Shown one piece after another: positions 1 through 7,403 of a stretch of DNA of 14,377 bases. This DNA comes from Lachnoclostridium sp. UBA7482 (GTDB lineage: Bacteria > Bacillota > Clostridia > Lachnospirales > Lachnospiraceae), in NCBI GenBank assembly GCA_002479645.1, contig DLOO01000032.1:1-14377 (forward strand), in the 5' to 3' direction. How positions within the stretch are numbered: position 1 is the stretch's first letter; each line of letters begins with the position of its first letter. The position numbers and the translations under genes were made by a program. The notes under the pieces are model-generated. The model saw nothing but the letters and a program-made list of their open reading frames with translations, did not search any database and was not told the origin of the DNA.

Positions 1-1355
1 TCCTCTCTCGTCGCCGTCGGACATCCGTACCGAATATTCTCCATAACCGTTCCCGAGAACAGATACACATCCTGCTGCACGATACCAATCTGTCTTCTAA
101 GGCTCTTTAACGTAAAATGCCGGATATCCGTACCGTCAATGGTAATCGTTCCCGCATCAACGTCAAAAAATCGCGGAATCAGGTTGCAAAGCGTTGTCTT
201 GCCGCCGCCGGACGGTCCGACAATCGCCAGATGCTCTCCGGCCCGCACCGTCAGATTCAAATCGGTAAACACCACGTTTTTGTCGTCCGGATAGGAAAAG
301 GACACATCGGTAAATCCGATTTCTCCCCGCGGCTTTGGCATCTCTACCGCACCGGGTTCATCAAAAATCTCAATCGACGAATCCATAATCTGCAGAAAAC
401 GCTCAATACCTGTCAGTCCTCTCTGAAACTGCTCCGCAAATTCGATAATCCTTCGGATCGTCGTAATCAACGCACCGACATACAAAGTGTATGCCACCAA
501 ATCTCCTGCCGTAATCCGTCCGTTTGCCACGCACAGTCCGCCGGCCAGAATAATCACAAGATACATCAGACCGTCGAAGAAAATAACGCTGGTCTGGAAA
601 GCAGCCATGTAACGGTAGGTCTTGCGCTTAATCTGTTCAAATTTGCGGTTACCCGCACCGAACTTGGCAATTTCAAGGTCTTCGTTGGCAAATGCCTTCA
701 CAACCTTGTTGCCAAGCAGACTGTCTTCGATTTCAGCATTCAGTTCGCCGATTTGCATACGTTGCTCGGCAAAACCCTTGCGGCTTCGTCGGTTTAACTT
801 AACGCAGACCACAACCATAACCGGTACCACGGCGAAAATTGCTGCGGTAAGGGGCAGATTTATCGTTGCCAGAATGGCAAAGGACACAATCATCTTAATT
901 CCGGCCACGAAAAACTCTTCCGGACAATGGTGTGCAAATTCGGTAACATCAAACAGGTCGTTCGTAATGCGTCCCATAATCTGTCCGACCTTCGTATTGT
1001 TATAAAAGCTTGTGGAAAGCTTCTGCAGGTGCGCATACGCATCGCGTCGCATGTCCGTTTCGATTTCCACACCCATAACATGCCCTTCGTAAGCGCGGTA
1101 ATAGTTGGCCGCACAGTCAATCAAGCGAAGCACAAGATACCATATGGCCATCTTGCAGACAAATGCTGTCGTTAACGACACTGCATCGTACATTGCTTTG
1201 TTGGTAATCTGCCGCAAAATCATCGGAAGAACCAGCTCGCATACGGTCGTCAGCGCCGAACAGAACAAATCCATCGCCATAACCCCGCCGTGCTTCCGGT
1301 AATACGGCAAAAACCGCTTTAGAAGCACGGAGGTTTTATATTCTTTATTATCCAC
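1..1355 (-). CDS. ABC exporter, fused permease/ATPase (3' end outside window)
   Basis: Half-transporter of the MsbA/multidrug-exporter type, expected to dimerise in the membrane and use ATP hydrolysis to export a substrate that cannot be named from sequence. About 451 residues are visible. They form a six-helix permease (hydrophobic stretches near residues 24-48, 62-82, 135-160, 162-182, 250-275 and 280-305), then an ATPase domain with Walker A IVGPSGGGKTTL and the Q-loop segment VQQDVYLFSGTVMENIRYG. The signature LSGGQ, Walker B and H-loop would lie beyond base 1, so completeness cannot be judged. I chose the GTG at 1355: an in-frame TGA lies a short way upstream, there is no ATG between, and AGAGAG sits about 9 bases before it. 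It is the last visible gene of the rluF-ligA-metA-DAHP synthase run, 73 bases after the DAHP synthase stop. Exporters of this kind often come in heterodimer pairs, so a partner could lie just off the left edge. Confidence 0.93.
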   Translation of the reverse strand, partial: MDNKEYKTSVLLKRFLPYYRKHGGVMAMDLFCSALTTVCELVLPMILRQITNKAMYDAVSLTTAFVCKMAIWYLVLRLIDCAANYYRAYEGHVMGVEIETDMRRDAYAHLQKLSTSFYNNTKVGQIMGRITNDLFDVTEFAHHCPEEFFVAGIKMIVSFAILATINLPLTAAIFAVVPVMVVVCVKLNRRSRKGFAEQRMQIGELNAEIEDSLLGNKVVKAFANEDLEIAKFGAGNRKFEQIKRKTYRYMAAFQTSVIFFDGLMYLVIILAGGLCVANGRITAGDLVAYTLYVGALITTIRRIIEFAEQFQRGLTGIERFLQIMDSSIEIFDEPGAVEMPKPRGEIGFTDVSFSYPDDKNVVFTDLNLTVRAGEHLAIVGPSGGGKTTLCNLIPRFFDVDAGTITIDGTDIRHFTLKSLRRQIGIVQQDVYLFSGTVMENIRYGCPTATRE

Positions 1356-1374
1356 TTGGGTTACTCTCTTTCTG

Positions 1375-1402
1375 CCTGCCCGGAAGGTTCGTCACGGACA
1401 GG
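1375..1402 (-). other. intergenic hairpin upstream of ABC gene
   Basis: On the minus strand CCTGTCCG and CGGGCAGG can pair as an 8-bp stem (one G-U) around a 12-base loop. It lies between the DAHP synthase stop and the GTG of the ABC transporter gene. No U-run follows, so it is not a standard intrinsic terminator. It could be an mRNA processing or stability element, or chance. Confidence 0.35.
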
Positions 1403-1428
1403 TCTGCGTCTGACTCCGTTACCGGTTA

Positions 1429-2457
1429 TCAGCACTGCTCTGCAATTGTATCGATGAGCTGCTCGGAAACTGCCCAGCCAAGGCACGGATCGGTAATGGA
1501 CTTACCATATACGCCCTCTCCGATCTTCTGATTGCCTTCTTCGATGTAGCTTTCAATCATCAAACCCTTAACAAGTTTATGTACATCTGCGGAATGTCTG
1601 CGGCTGTGGAGAACTTCCTTCGCAATACGAACCTGCTCTTCGTACTTCTTATTGGAGTTGCTGTGGTTGGTATCCACAACACAGGCAGGATTCTTGTAAT
1701 TACGCTTCTGATACAGTTCATGAAGAAGCATCAGATCCTCATAATGATAGTTCGGGATGCATGCGCCGCGCTTATTTACGGCACCGCGCAGGATCGTGTG
1801 CGCCAGTTCATTTCCCTTGGTTGCAACTTCCCAGCCACGATAAATAAAATCATGACTTGCCTGTGCAGCCACAACGGAATTCATCATAACGGAAAGATCC
1901 CCGCTGGTCGGATTCTTCATACCGGCAGGTACATCCATACCGCTGACGGTCATACGATGCTGCTGATCCTCTACGGAACGCGCGCCAACCGCAACATAGG
2001 AAAGCAAATCATCGATGTAACGATAGTTTTCCGGATACAGCATCTCGTCTGCCGCGGTAAGTCCGGTCTCCTCGATGGCACGGATGTGCATACGGCGAAT
2101 CGCAATCAGACCCTGCAGCATGTCCGGGGATCGGTTCGGGTCCGGCTGATGCAGAATACCCTTGTAGCCCTCGCCGGTCGTACGAGGCTTATTGGTGTAA
2201 ATTCTCGGAATCAGCAGCACCTTGTCCTCTACCTTCTCCTGTACCTTCTTAAGGCGGGTAACGTAATCGAGAAGCGCATCCTCGTTATCGGCAGAACAAG
2301 GTCCGATAATTACCAGAAAACGGTCGTCCTCGCCGGTAATAATCCGACGGATCTGACGGTCTCTTTCTTCCTTGATTGCCTTCAGATGATCGCTCAGCGG
2401 AAACTGTGCCTTAATCTCCATCGGGATGGGTAATTTTCTCTTAAATTCCATATTCAT
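1429..2457 (-). CDS. aroG: 3-deoxy-7-phosphoheptulonate (DAHP) synthase, class I AroFGH type
   Basis: Cytoplasmic enzyme that condenses phosphoenolpyruvate with erythrose 4-phosphate, the first step of the shikimate pathway to aromatic amino acids. The 342 residues match the usual ~350 of the E. coli AroF/G/H class. Visible motifs: IIGPCSADN with metal-ligand Cys54; RIYTNKPRTT with PEP-binding Arg85 and Lys90; GARSVEDQQHR at 158-168; PAGMKNPTSGD with Lys181; VDTNHSNSNKK with metal-ligand His265; IESYIEEGNQ with Glu302; SITDPCLGW with Asp323. All expected metal ligands are present, so it should be active. The ATG at 2457 has AAGGAG 11 bases upstream; the third codon is also ATG and cannot be excluded. 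It follows metA by 72 bases and precedes the ABC gene by 73 bases on the same strand. The symbol is by family resemblance: which amino acid, if any, inhibits it cannot be read from the sequence. No leader peptide or T-box fits in the short gap upstream. Confidence 0.95.
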   Translation of the reverse strand: MNMEFKRKLPIPMEIKAQFPLSDHLKAIKEERDRQIRRIITGEDDRFLVIIGPCSADNEDALLDYVTRLKKVQEKVEDKVLLIPRIYTNKPRTTGEGYKGILHQPDPNRSPDMLQGLIAIRRMHIRAIEETGLTAADEMLYPENYRYIDDLLSYVAVGARSVEDQQHRMTVSGMDVPAGMKNPTSGDLSVMMNSVVAAQASHDFIYRGWEVATKGNELAHTILRGAVNKRGACIPNYHYEDLMLLHELYQKRNYKNPACVVDTNHSNSNKKYEEQVRIAKEVLHSRRHSADVHKLVKGLMIESYIEEGNQKIGEGVYGKSITDPCLGWAVSEQLIDTIAEQC

Positions 2458-2529
2458 GGTCGTATTTCTCCTTAAACAAATGATTTTTGCCGGGGTTTGG
2501 GTTATCCCGGTTCCCGGATTTCTGTCGGA

Positions 2530-3441
2530 TTACTTATCCCAGCTATACGGTGTAATCTGATATACATAGTAATTCAGCCAGTTGGTATAAAGCGTATTGG
2601 CATGCGCTCTCCACAAAAGGTTCGGACGCTTTCCGGGATCATTGTCCGGATAATAGTTCTTCGGCATCTCAATCGGAAGTCCCTTGCCGAGGTCGCGCTT
2701 GTACTCGGTATCGAGCGTCACACGGTCATACTCCGGATGTCCCATAACGAAAATCTGGCGGCCTTCGTTTGCCATGGCAAGAAACACGCCGGCTTCATCC
2801 GATTCGGCCATAATCGTAAGCTCCGGACACGCGGCAATGGCCTCTCTCGGAACGGTTGTGTGACGGGAATGCGGCATCCAGAATTCATCGTCAAAGCCGC
2901 GCACGAGCGGTTCTCTGCGGTTCTGCACCTTATGACGGAACAAGCCGAACATCTTCTTGTCAAGAGCAACCTTCTGTAGACCGTAATGGTAATAAAGACC
3001 GGCCTGCGCGCCCCAGCAGATGTGCAGCGTGCTGGTAGTATGCGTCTTGCTCCACTCCATAATCTCGCAGATTTCCTGCCAGTAATCCACCTCCTCGAAC
3101 TCCATGTGTTCAACCGGCGCGCCGGTAATAATCAAACCGTCAAAATACCGGTCCTTCACATCCGGAAAGGTGTAATAAAACTGATCCAAATGGCTCTTCG
3201 CCGTATTCCTGCCAACATAACTGGCCGTTGTCAGGAATGTCACGTCAATCTGTAACGGGGTATTGGAAAAGCTGCGAAGAAGCTGAACCTCCGTATCCTC
3301 CTTCAGGGGCATCAGATTGAGAATCGCAATCTTTAACGGACGGATATCCTGCGCCATCGCACGGTTTTCGTCCATCACGAAAATATTTTCATCAATCAGC
3401 ACCTTCTTTGCCGGCAAATCATTCTGCACTTTAATCGGCAT
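2530..3441 (-). CDS. metA: MetA-family homoserine O-acyltransferase, predicted acetyl-CoA dependent
   Basis: Cytoplasmic enzyme that acylates the hydroxyl of L-homoserine, committing it to methionine synthesis. The 303-residue protein is full length. The catalytic Cys142 is in HICWGAQAG, and His235 with Glu237 in GHPEYD complete the expected active site. Residue 111, in TGAPVEHMEF, is glutamate. Published work on this family (E. coli Gly111 versus Bacillus cereus Glu111) ties Glu111 to acetyl-CoA and Gly111 to succinyl-CoA, so the product is predicted to be O-acetylhomoserine even though automatic annotation usually says succinyltransferase. The start is firm: AGGAGG at 3448-3453 lies 6 bases before the ATG. 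Both the ribosome site and the ATG are inside the last codons of ligA, an 11-base overlap that suggests translational coupling. No SAM riboswitch or T-box is visible, and the overlap leaves no room for one directly upstream. Confidence 0.96.
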   Translation of the reverse strand: MPIKVQNDLPAKKVLIDENIFVMDENRAMAQDIRPLKIAILNLMPLKEDTEVQLLRSFSNTPLQIDVTFLTTASYVGRNTAKSHLDQFYYTFPDVKDRYFDGLIITGAPVEHMEFEEVDYWQEICEIMEWSKTHTTSTLHICWGAQAGLYYHYGLQKVALDKKMFGLFRHKVQNRREPLVRGFDDEFWMPHSRHTTVPREAIAACPELTIMAESDEAGVFLAMANEGRQIFVMGHPEYDRVTLDTEYKRDLGKGLPIEMPKNYYPDNDPGKRPNLLWRAHANTLYTNWLNYYVYQITPYSWDK

Positions 3442-5398
3442 AGTATTCCTCCTCAGTCAACCGAAGAAACTCCTCTTCCGACAAAATCGGAATGTTCAGT
3501 TCCGCGGCTTTTTTATTTTTCGACGATGTACTGTTCCCATCGTTGTTAATCAGATAATGGGTTTTGGCCGAAACCGAACCGGCCACCTTACCGCCGCGGC
3601 TTTCGATAAACGCCTTCAACTCATTGCGGTTCGCCCAATGGGTAACGCTCCCCGTAATCACGAATGTCTTGCCGGTAATGGGCGATCGGCTCACAGTCTC
3701 CGCCTTCGCAAGCTTCACTTCCTGCAAAAGGTTCGTAAGCATACGCTGCTTATCCGCATCCGCCATATACTCCACAAAGGCTTTGGCAATGCCCTTTCCA
3801 ATGCCTTCGATTTGCGTCAGCTGCTCTTCTGTCAGATTCCGGATGACTTCCACATTGTGATGATACGCCCGGCAAATCAGTTTCGCATTTGCCAAACCAA
3901 CGCCGGGGATTCCGAGGCTGTAAATCAGTTTCGGAAGCGCTACCTCGCGCGCCCTCTCCACTGCCTCCCAAAGCTTCCGGAAAGATTTCTCCCCAAAGCC
4001 CTCCATCTGCACGAAAACGTCCTTATGGTCGTCCAGATGGAACAAGTCCGCAGGCTCCAAAATCCAGCCCTCACCAAGAAGCTTCTCCAGTGTCGCCTCG
4101 CTCAGGCCTTCAATATTCAGCGCATCGCGGCTTACCAGGTGCGCATAAGATTTCAGCTTCTTCGCCGTGCAATCCGGATTGGTGCAAAACAGAGACTCCG
4201 CATCCAAAACCGCTCTCGTTTCGGTCTTACCGCCGCACACCGGACAGACCTCCGGAATCGGCAGATTATCGCTCTTTGTCAAATTCTCCGCAATCTGCGG
4301 AATAATCATATTGGCTTTATAAACCATTACCTTGTCGCCGATACCAAGCTTCAGGGCACGAATCCGGCTCAGATTGTGCACACTCGCACGGCTTACGGTT
4401 GTCCCTTCAAGCTCCACCGGTTCCAAGACGGCAACCGGGTTAATAAGACCGGTACGCGATGCGCTCCAGTCAATCGACAGAAGCGTCGTCTCTTTCGTTT
4501 CGTCCTTCCACTTAAAGGCAATGGCGTCGCGCGGGAATTTGGAGGTTCTGCCGAGGCTTCGCCCGTAAGCAATGTCATTAAAGCAAAGCACCAAACCATC
4601 CGACGGAAAATCATTGTCCGTAATCTTCTCCGCAAATCGCTTTACTGCGGCTTCCATGCCTTCCGAATCGACCATTTCGTATTCTACCGGGGCAAATCCC
4701 TGCTCACGTAAGAACTCCATCTGCTCTTTTCTCGTGGCAAATCCATCCCCGTCCCCTTTTCGAATCAATGCAAACGGAAACAGATAAACGTTCCGCTTTG
4801 CGGTAATTTCGTTGTTGAGCTGCCGAACCGTGCCGCTGCAAAGGTTGCGGGGATTTTTGTATTTGTCCTCTTCCTCCGCAATTGCGGCGTTGATTTCCTC
4901 AAAGTCGCTGTAGCGGATAACAGCCTCGCCACGCAAAGTCACGGTCTCCTTACAGGGGATGCGAAGCGGCACATTGCGAAATACCTTCGCATTGTTGGTA
5001 ATCACCTCGCCGATTTCTCCGTTGCCGCGGGTAACCGCCTTCGCAAGTTCTCCATTTTCATAGGTCAGAACGACCGTAAGACCGTCCATCTTCCATGAAA
5101 GCATACCTTCCCGTCCATCCAAAAATGCGGCCAGTGCAGGCACTTCCTTCGTCTTGTCAAGCGAAAGCATCGGCGTCTCATGCTGCTCCTTCGGAAGCTC
5201 GCTCAGCACCTCATAACCGGGACGCAATGTGGGGCTTCCCGCCAGAACAACACCGGATTCTTCCTCCAGTGATTTCAGTTCATCATACAGGGCGTCGTAC
5301 TCAAAATTACTCATCAGCTCCCGATTTTCCTGCTCGTATGCATAGGCTGCCCGGTCAAGGATGCGGGTCAGCTCCTGCTGTCTTTCTTTTTTGTCCAT
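3431..5398 (-). CDS. ligA: NAD-dependent DNA ligase LigA, divergent form
   Basis: Seals nicked DNA using NAD+, in replication and repair. The 655 residues follow LigA order: NMN-binding domain Ia (about 8-60), adenylation domain with KMDG (Lys103 as AMP acceptor), NPRN at 182-185 and SDGLV at 266-270, then an OB fold, a four-cysteine zinc finger (CPVC at 385-388, CTNPDC at 405-410), helix-hairpin-helix repeats (about 430-545) and a C-terminal BRCT domain (about 573-650). Aligned by eye to E. coli LigA, several usually fixed positions differ: His23 is Glu22, Asp32 is Asn31, Glu113 is Ser101, and the motif IV lysine (Lys290) is Cys272. Lys103, Asp105, Glu158, Asp267 and Lys296 are kept. It is therefore either a divergent but working ligase clade or a second, specialised ligase; the window cannot show whether a canonical copy exists elsewhere. 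The start has GGAGGT 4 bases upstream of the ATG. It overlaps metA and follows rluF by 74 bases. Confidence 0.93.
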   Translation of the reverse strand: MDKKERQQELTRILDRAAYAYEQENRELMSNFEYDALYDELKSLEEESGVVLAGSPTLRPGYEVLSELPKEQHETPMLSLDKTKEVPALAAFLDGREGMLSWKMDGLTVVLTYENGELAKAVTRGNGEIGEVITNNAKVFRNVPLRIPCKETVTLRGEAVIRYSDFEEINAAIAEEEDKYKNPRNLCSGTVRQLNNEITAKRNVYLFPFALIRKGDGDGFATRKEQMEFLREQGFAPVEYEMVDSEGMEAAVKRFAEKITDNDFPSDGLVLCFNDIAYGRSLGRTSKFPRDAIAFKWKDETKETTLLSIDWSASRTGLINPVAVLEPVELEGTTVSRASVHNLSRIRALKLGIGDKVMVYKANMIIPQIAENLTKSDNLPIPEVCPVCGGKTETRAVLDAESLFCTNPDCTAKKLKSYAHLVSRDALNIEGLSEATLEKLLGEGWILEPADLFHLDDHKDVFVQMEGFGEKSFRKLWEAVERAREVALPKLIYSLGIPGVGLANAKLICRAYHHNVEVIRNLTEEQLTQIEGIGKGIAKAFVEYMADADKQRMLTNLLQEVKLAKAETVSRSPITGKTFVITGSVTHWANRNELKAFIESRGGKVAGSVSAKTHYLINNDGNSTSSKNKKAAELNIPILSEEEFLRLTEEEYYAD

Positions 5399-5472
5399 GG
5401 TAACCTCCGTTGGGAAAATTCACATTGTCCGCACCTTGTCCTTCTACGGAAGCACAAAGCGCCCGGCAGCCG

Positions 5473-6309
5473 TTACTTCTTCGGACGAATCGGCTTTGAA
5501 GGCGCGTGATATACACCGGTTCTCACCTTATTGCTCCCCTCGTTCGGCTTCTGCTCCCTGCGGGGTGCGGCAGCATTTGCCTTCGCGTCCCGTAAGCCAA
5601 GCAGTCTGCGCAGTTCTTCCATCTCCTTCGGGGTTACCTCGCGGTAAGCTCCACGCTGCAAATCCCCAAGCAGAATATTCATCACGCGTACCCTTTTCAG
5701 CGCTACTACCTTGTAGTCGAAATATTCACACATACGGCGAATCTGACGATTTAATCCTTGAATCAAAACAATGCGGAACAACTGATCCGACAGCTTCTGC
5801 ACCCTGCAGGGAGCGGTAATCCTGTCAAGAATCGGTACCCCCGAGGACATTTTCTCGACAAATTCATCCGTAATCGGCTTATCCACCCGTACCAGATATT
5901 CCTTCTCATGAAATGCTCCTGCCTTGGAAATCTCATTGGCAAGTTCTCCGTCATTGGTAAGGAGAATCAGACCGCTGGAGTTCTTATCCAGACGTCCCAC
6001 GGTGTAAATTCGTTTATCGTATCCGATATAGTCAATGATATTATCGGGATTGGTGCGATCAGAAGTACACTCCACACCCTTCGGCTTATGAAATGCCAGA
6101 ACAACCTTGTCTTTCTTGCCGCCTTCCGGCGCCTCCTGCCCCTTAACCGTCACCTTCTGTCCGGGAAGCACTCTCGAACCGACCGTTGCCGGAACGCCGT
6201 CAATTCGCACAAGCCCCGCCTCTACCAGACGATCCGCCTCTCTGCGGGAACATATACCCACATCACTCATATATTTGTTAATCCGGATTCCGGAATCCTT
6301 TGCTTCCAT
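5473..6309 (-). CDS. rluF: 23S rRNA pseudouridine synthase, RluF/RsuA family
   Basis: Converts a specific uridine in ribosomal RNA to pseudouridine. The 278-residue protein opens with an S4 RNA-binding domain (RINKYMSDVGICSRREADRL, about residues 8-55), followed by the catalytic domain with VGRLDKNSSGL, in which Asp108 is the nucleophile. The segments KPITDEF, GVPIL and IQGLNRQIRRMCEYF resemble E. coli RluF (U2604 of 23S rRNA) more than RluB or RsuA, so RluF is the best guess; the exact target is not proven. A basic, low-complexity tail (about 245-278) ends in RPKK and may add RNA contacts. A longer reading frame reaches 6408, but GGAGGAG at 6317-6323 sits 7 bases before the ATG at 6309, and a promoter lies at 6341-6369, so 6309 is preferred. 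It appears to be the first gene of the run rluF-ligA-metA-DAHP synthase-ABC. Confidence 0.9.
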   Translation of the reverse strand: MEAKDSGIRINKYMSDVGICSRREADRLVEAGLVRIDGVPATVGSRVLPGQKVTVKGQEAPEGGKKDKVVLAFHKPKGVECTSDRTNPDNIIDYIGYDKRIYTVGRLDKNSSGLILLTNDGELANEISKAGAFHEKEYLVRVDKPITDEFVEKMSSGVPILDRITAPCRVQKLSDQLFRIVLIQGLNRQIRRMCEYFDYKVVALKRVRVMNILLGDLQRGAYREVTPKEMEELRRLLGLRDAKANAAAPRREQKPNEGSNKVRTGVYHAPSKPIRPKK

Positions 6310-6715
6310 GGGTATACTCCTCCATTTTATCATTCGTAACATTGTAACACAACCCGTGAAATAAAGCAATCCCGGCCGCAGAAACATGGAAGATACAGAA
6401 TACTGCAAATACCAGTCCGATAACCGGAATCACCGTCATTGTCATCCGCAGTCCGATGACTGCGGTATTGCTTGCCGTTCCTGCCGCTGCAGGGGTATCC
6501 TCGCTGATATTGAAAATCCACAGACAAACGGATGCAATCAATGCCGCCACGCCGGACGCCAGCTTTACAACAAACGTCTGCATGGAGAAAATCACGGACT
6601 CGTCTCTTCTGTGATTTTTCAGTTCACCGTAATCCACGGTATTTGCAAGAAATACGGTAGTAAGTACGGTCAGCATACCATTTGCCGCAAAGATAAAGAA
6701 TGCGGGAATAAATTT
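6278..6715 (-). pseudogene. C-terminal remnant of a GPH-family sugar/cation symporter
   Basis: The open frame translates to the last quarter to third of a glycoside-pentoside-hexuronide:cation symporter (MelB/UidB type, MFS fold). The recognisable segment includes FLANTVDYGELKNHRRDESV, which matches the family motif before helix 11 (DTVDYGEWK), then hydrophobic stretches corresponding to helices 11 and 12 ending near VFAVFCIF. A full protein has about 450-500 residues; only about 110 homologous residues remain. An in-frame TGA at 6716-6718 ends the frame upstream, and no ribosome site precedes the first ATG at 6676. Downstream the frame runs into rluF and stops at 6278; the tail after about 6390 no longer looks like the family and includes the rluF promoter and ribosome site. 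I read it as a dead fragment left by a deletion. A translated short membrane protein is possible but unlikely. Confidence 0.7.
6341..6369 (-). promoter_or_regulatory. predicted sigma-A promoter of the rluF operon
   Basis: On the minus strand the -35 is TTGCTT (6369-6364), the spacer is 17 bases, and the -10 is TACAAT (6346-6341) preceded by TGT, an extended -10 form. The start point would be near 6334, giving a short leader that ends in the GGAGGAG site of rluF. The -35 is weak, and the extended -10 compensates. Confidence 0.55.
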
Positions 6716-6717
6716 TC

Positions 6718-6746
6718 ATTATAGCATGTGCCGTTTCCTATTGCAA
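6718..6746 (-). promoter_or_regulatory. predicted promoter abutting the symporter remnant
   Basis: On the minus strand the -35 is TTGCAA (6746-6741), the spacer is 17 bases, and the -10 is a perfect TATAAT (6723-6718) preceded by TGC, giving an extended -10. Transcription would begin near 6711, within the symporter remnant, and read toward rluF with a leader of about 400 bases. It is divergent from the ssrA promoter about 70 bases away. Confidence 0.5.
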
Positions 6747-6814
6747 GAAACCATTTTTACAAAATTACAAAATTAGTTTCCATTTATTGTACACATTTTA
6801 TACTACAGATTTAC

Positions 6815-6842
6815 TTGACACTGACTTTTCATATGATATAAT
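6815..6842 (+). promoter_or_regulatory. ssrA promoter
   Basis: Consensus TTGACA (6815-6820), a 16-base spacer and consensus TATAAT (6837-6842) lie 33 bases before the mature tmRNA 5' end. This is a strong housekeeping promoter, as expected for an abundant stable RNA. The short 5' leader contains a small hairpin (GATGG/CCATC, 6851-6865), probably removed when RNase P trims the precursor. Confidence 0.85.
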
Positions 6843-6875
6843 AGAAGCCTGATGGATAAACCATCGTAACATTCC

Positions 6876-7232
6876 GGGCTTGTACCGGTTTCGACGGGGG
6901 TTTTGAAGTTGCGGAAGCCATTCATGGGTTGGACCATGTAAAAACCAAAAAATCTAAATATAAACGCAGATAATAATCTTGCATTTGCTGCCTAATGGCA
7001 GCTGTCTGATCTAGAGCACCTACACTTTAGAACCCAGGCACCGACGATGTAGGAAACGACACGCAGTAAGCTTTGCCTGCGCGGGCGTACGATGAAGCTA
7101 CTGAAGGGAACTGCCCGTTTATCGGCGCTTTCCGGAGGGAACGGATTGCTCGGCAATCAGATAGGTAAACTGTAATGGGAGATGCTGCAATGGAAGGGCT
7201 TTCGGACAGGGGTTCGACTCCCCTCAGGTCCA
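6876..7232 (+). ncRNA. ssrA: transfer-messenger RNA (tmRNA)
   Basis: Rescues ribosomes stalled on broken mRNA by acting first as alanyl-tRNA, then as template for a degradation tag. The 357-base RNA has the tRNA-like ends: the 5' GGGCTTG pairs with 3' CAGGTCC (7225-7231, two G-U pairs) and A7232 is the unpaired discriminator; CCA is not encoded. The 5' strand continues with the conserved ACCGGTTTCGACGGGGG. Near the 3' end the T-arm AGGGG-TTCGACT-CCCCT is intact. The tag frame is in the middle (6966-6995), and its stop codon is in the loop of a GCTGCC/GGCAGC hairpin (6987-7002). Pseudoknot regions follow. It is the one-piece form. It has its own promoter and terminator, and SmpB is not encoded in the window. 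Confidence 0.96.
6966..6995 (+). other. ssrA: tmRNA proteolysis-tag reading frame (ADNNLAFAA)
   Basis: Nine codons and TAA encode Ala-Asp-Asn-Asn-Leu-Ala-Phe-Ala-Ala. The hydrophobic LAFAA end is the degron read by ClpXP-type proteases. The resume codon is taken as GCA at 6966, which fits the Ala-first pattern of known tags; the preceding AAC would give a ten-residue tag instead. Confidence 0.85.
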
Positions 7233-7285
7233 TAAACTGTCATGAGGACTGACCCGCATTGACTGCGGAAGAAACTATGGATAGT

Positions 7286-7338
7286 AAAAGGCATTGTATC
7301 AGTTTTCGGAACTTCCGATGCTTGATACAATGCCTTTT
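7286..7338. terminator. bidirectional intrinsic terminator between ssrA and the HAD gene
   Basis: A perfect 16-bp inverted repeat, AAAAGGCATTGTATCA (7286-7301) and TGATACAATGCCTTTT (7323-7338), encloses a 21-base loop that holds a second small hairpin (CGGA/TCCG). T-runs flank both sides, so it can end ssrA transcription rightwards and the HAD transcript leftwards. A smaller hairpin, CCGCA/TGCGG at 7254-7268, sits between the tmRNA 3' end and the terminator and may guide 3' processing. Confidence 0.88.
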
Positions 7339-7403
7339 TATTGCTGTTTCATTATGCTTCAATATCCCGTTTGTACGTTATTGTTTCCAGTGCCTTCTAA
7401 TTT

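Noticed and set aside
1579..2433. Plus-strand reading frame (284 codons) opposite the DAHP synthase gene
   Set aside because: Shadow of the conserved minus-strand enzyme.
2501..2520. GC-rich near-palindrome between metA and the DAHP synthase gene as a terminator
   Set aside because: The arms pair only with a central mismatch and a two-base loop, and no U-run follows on the minus strand, so termination is unlikely.
3317..4711. Long plus-strand reading frame (464 codons) opposite ligA
   Set aside because: It is antisense to clearly conserved LigA coding sequence, has no recognisable domain or ribosome site, and its residue mix (rich in Arg, Leu, His) is what reverse-complement codons give.
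7201..7232. Possible separate tRNA gene suggested by the T-arm GTTCGACTC
   Set aside because: It is the 3' part of the tmRNA tRNA-like domain; no anticodon arm precedes it and the acceptor pairs with 6876-6882.
7027..7233. Minus-strand reading frame across the 3' half of ssrA
   Set aside because: It is the complement of structured tmRNA. Such spurious proteins are common in databases; no start signal is seen.
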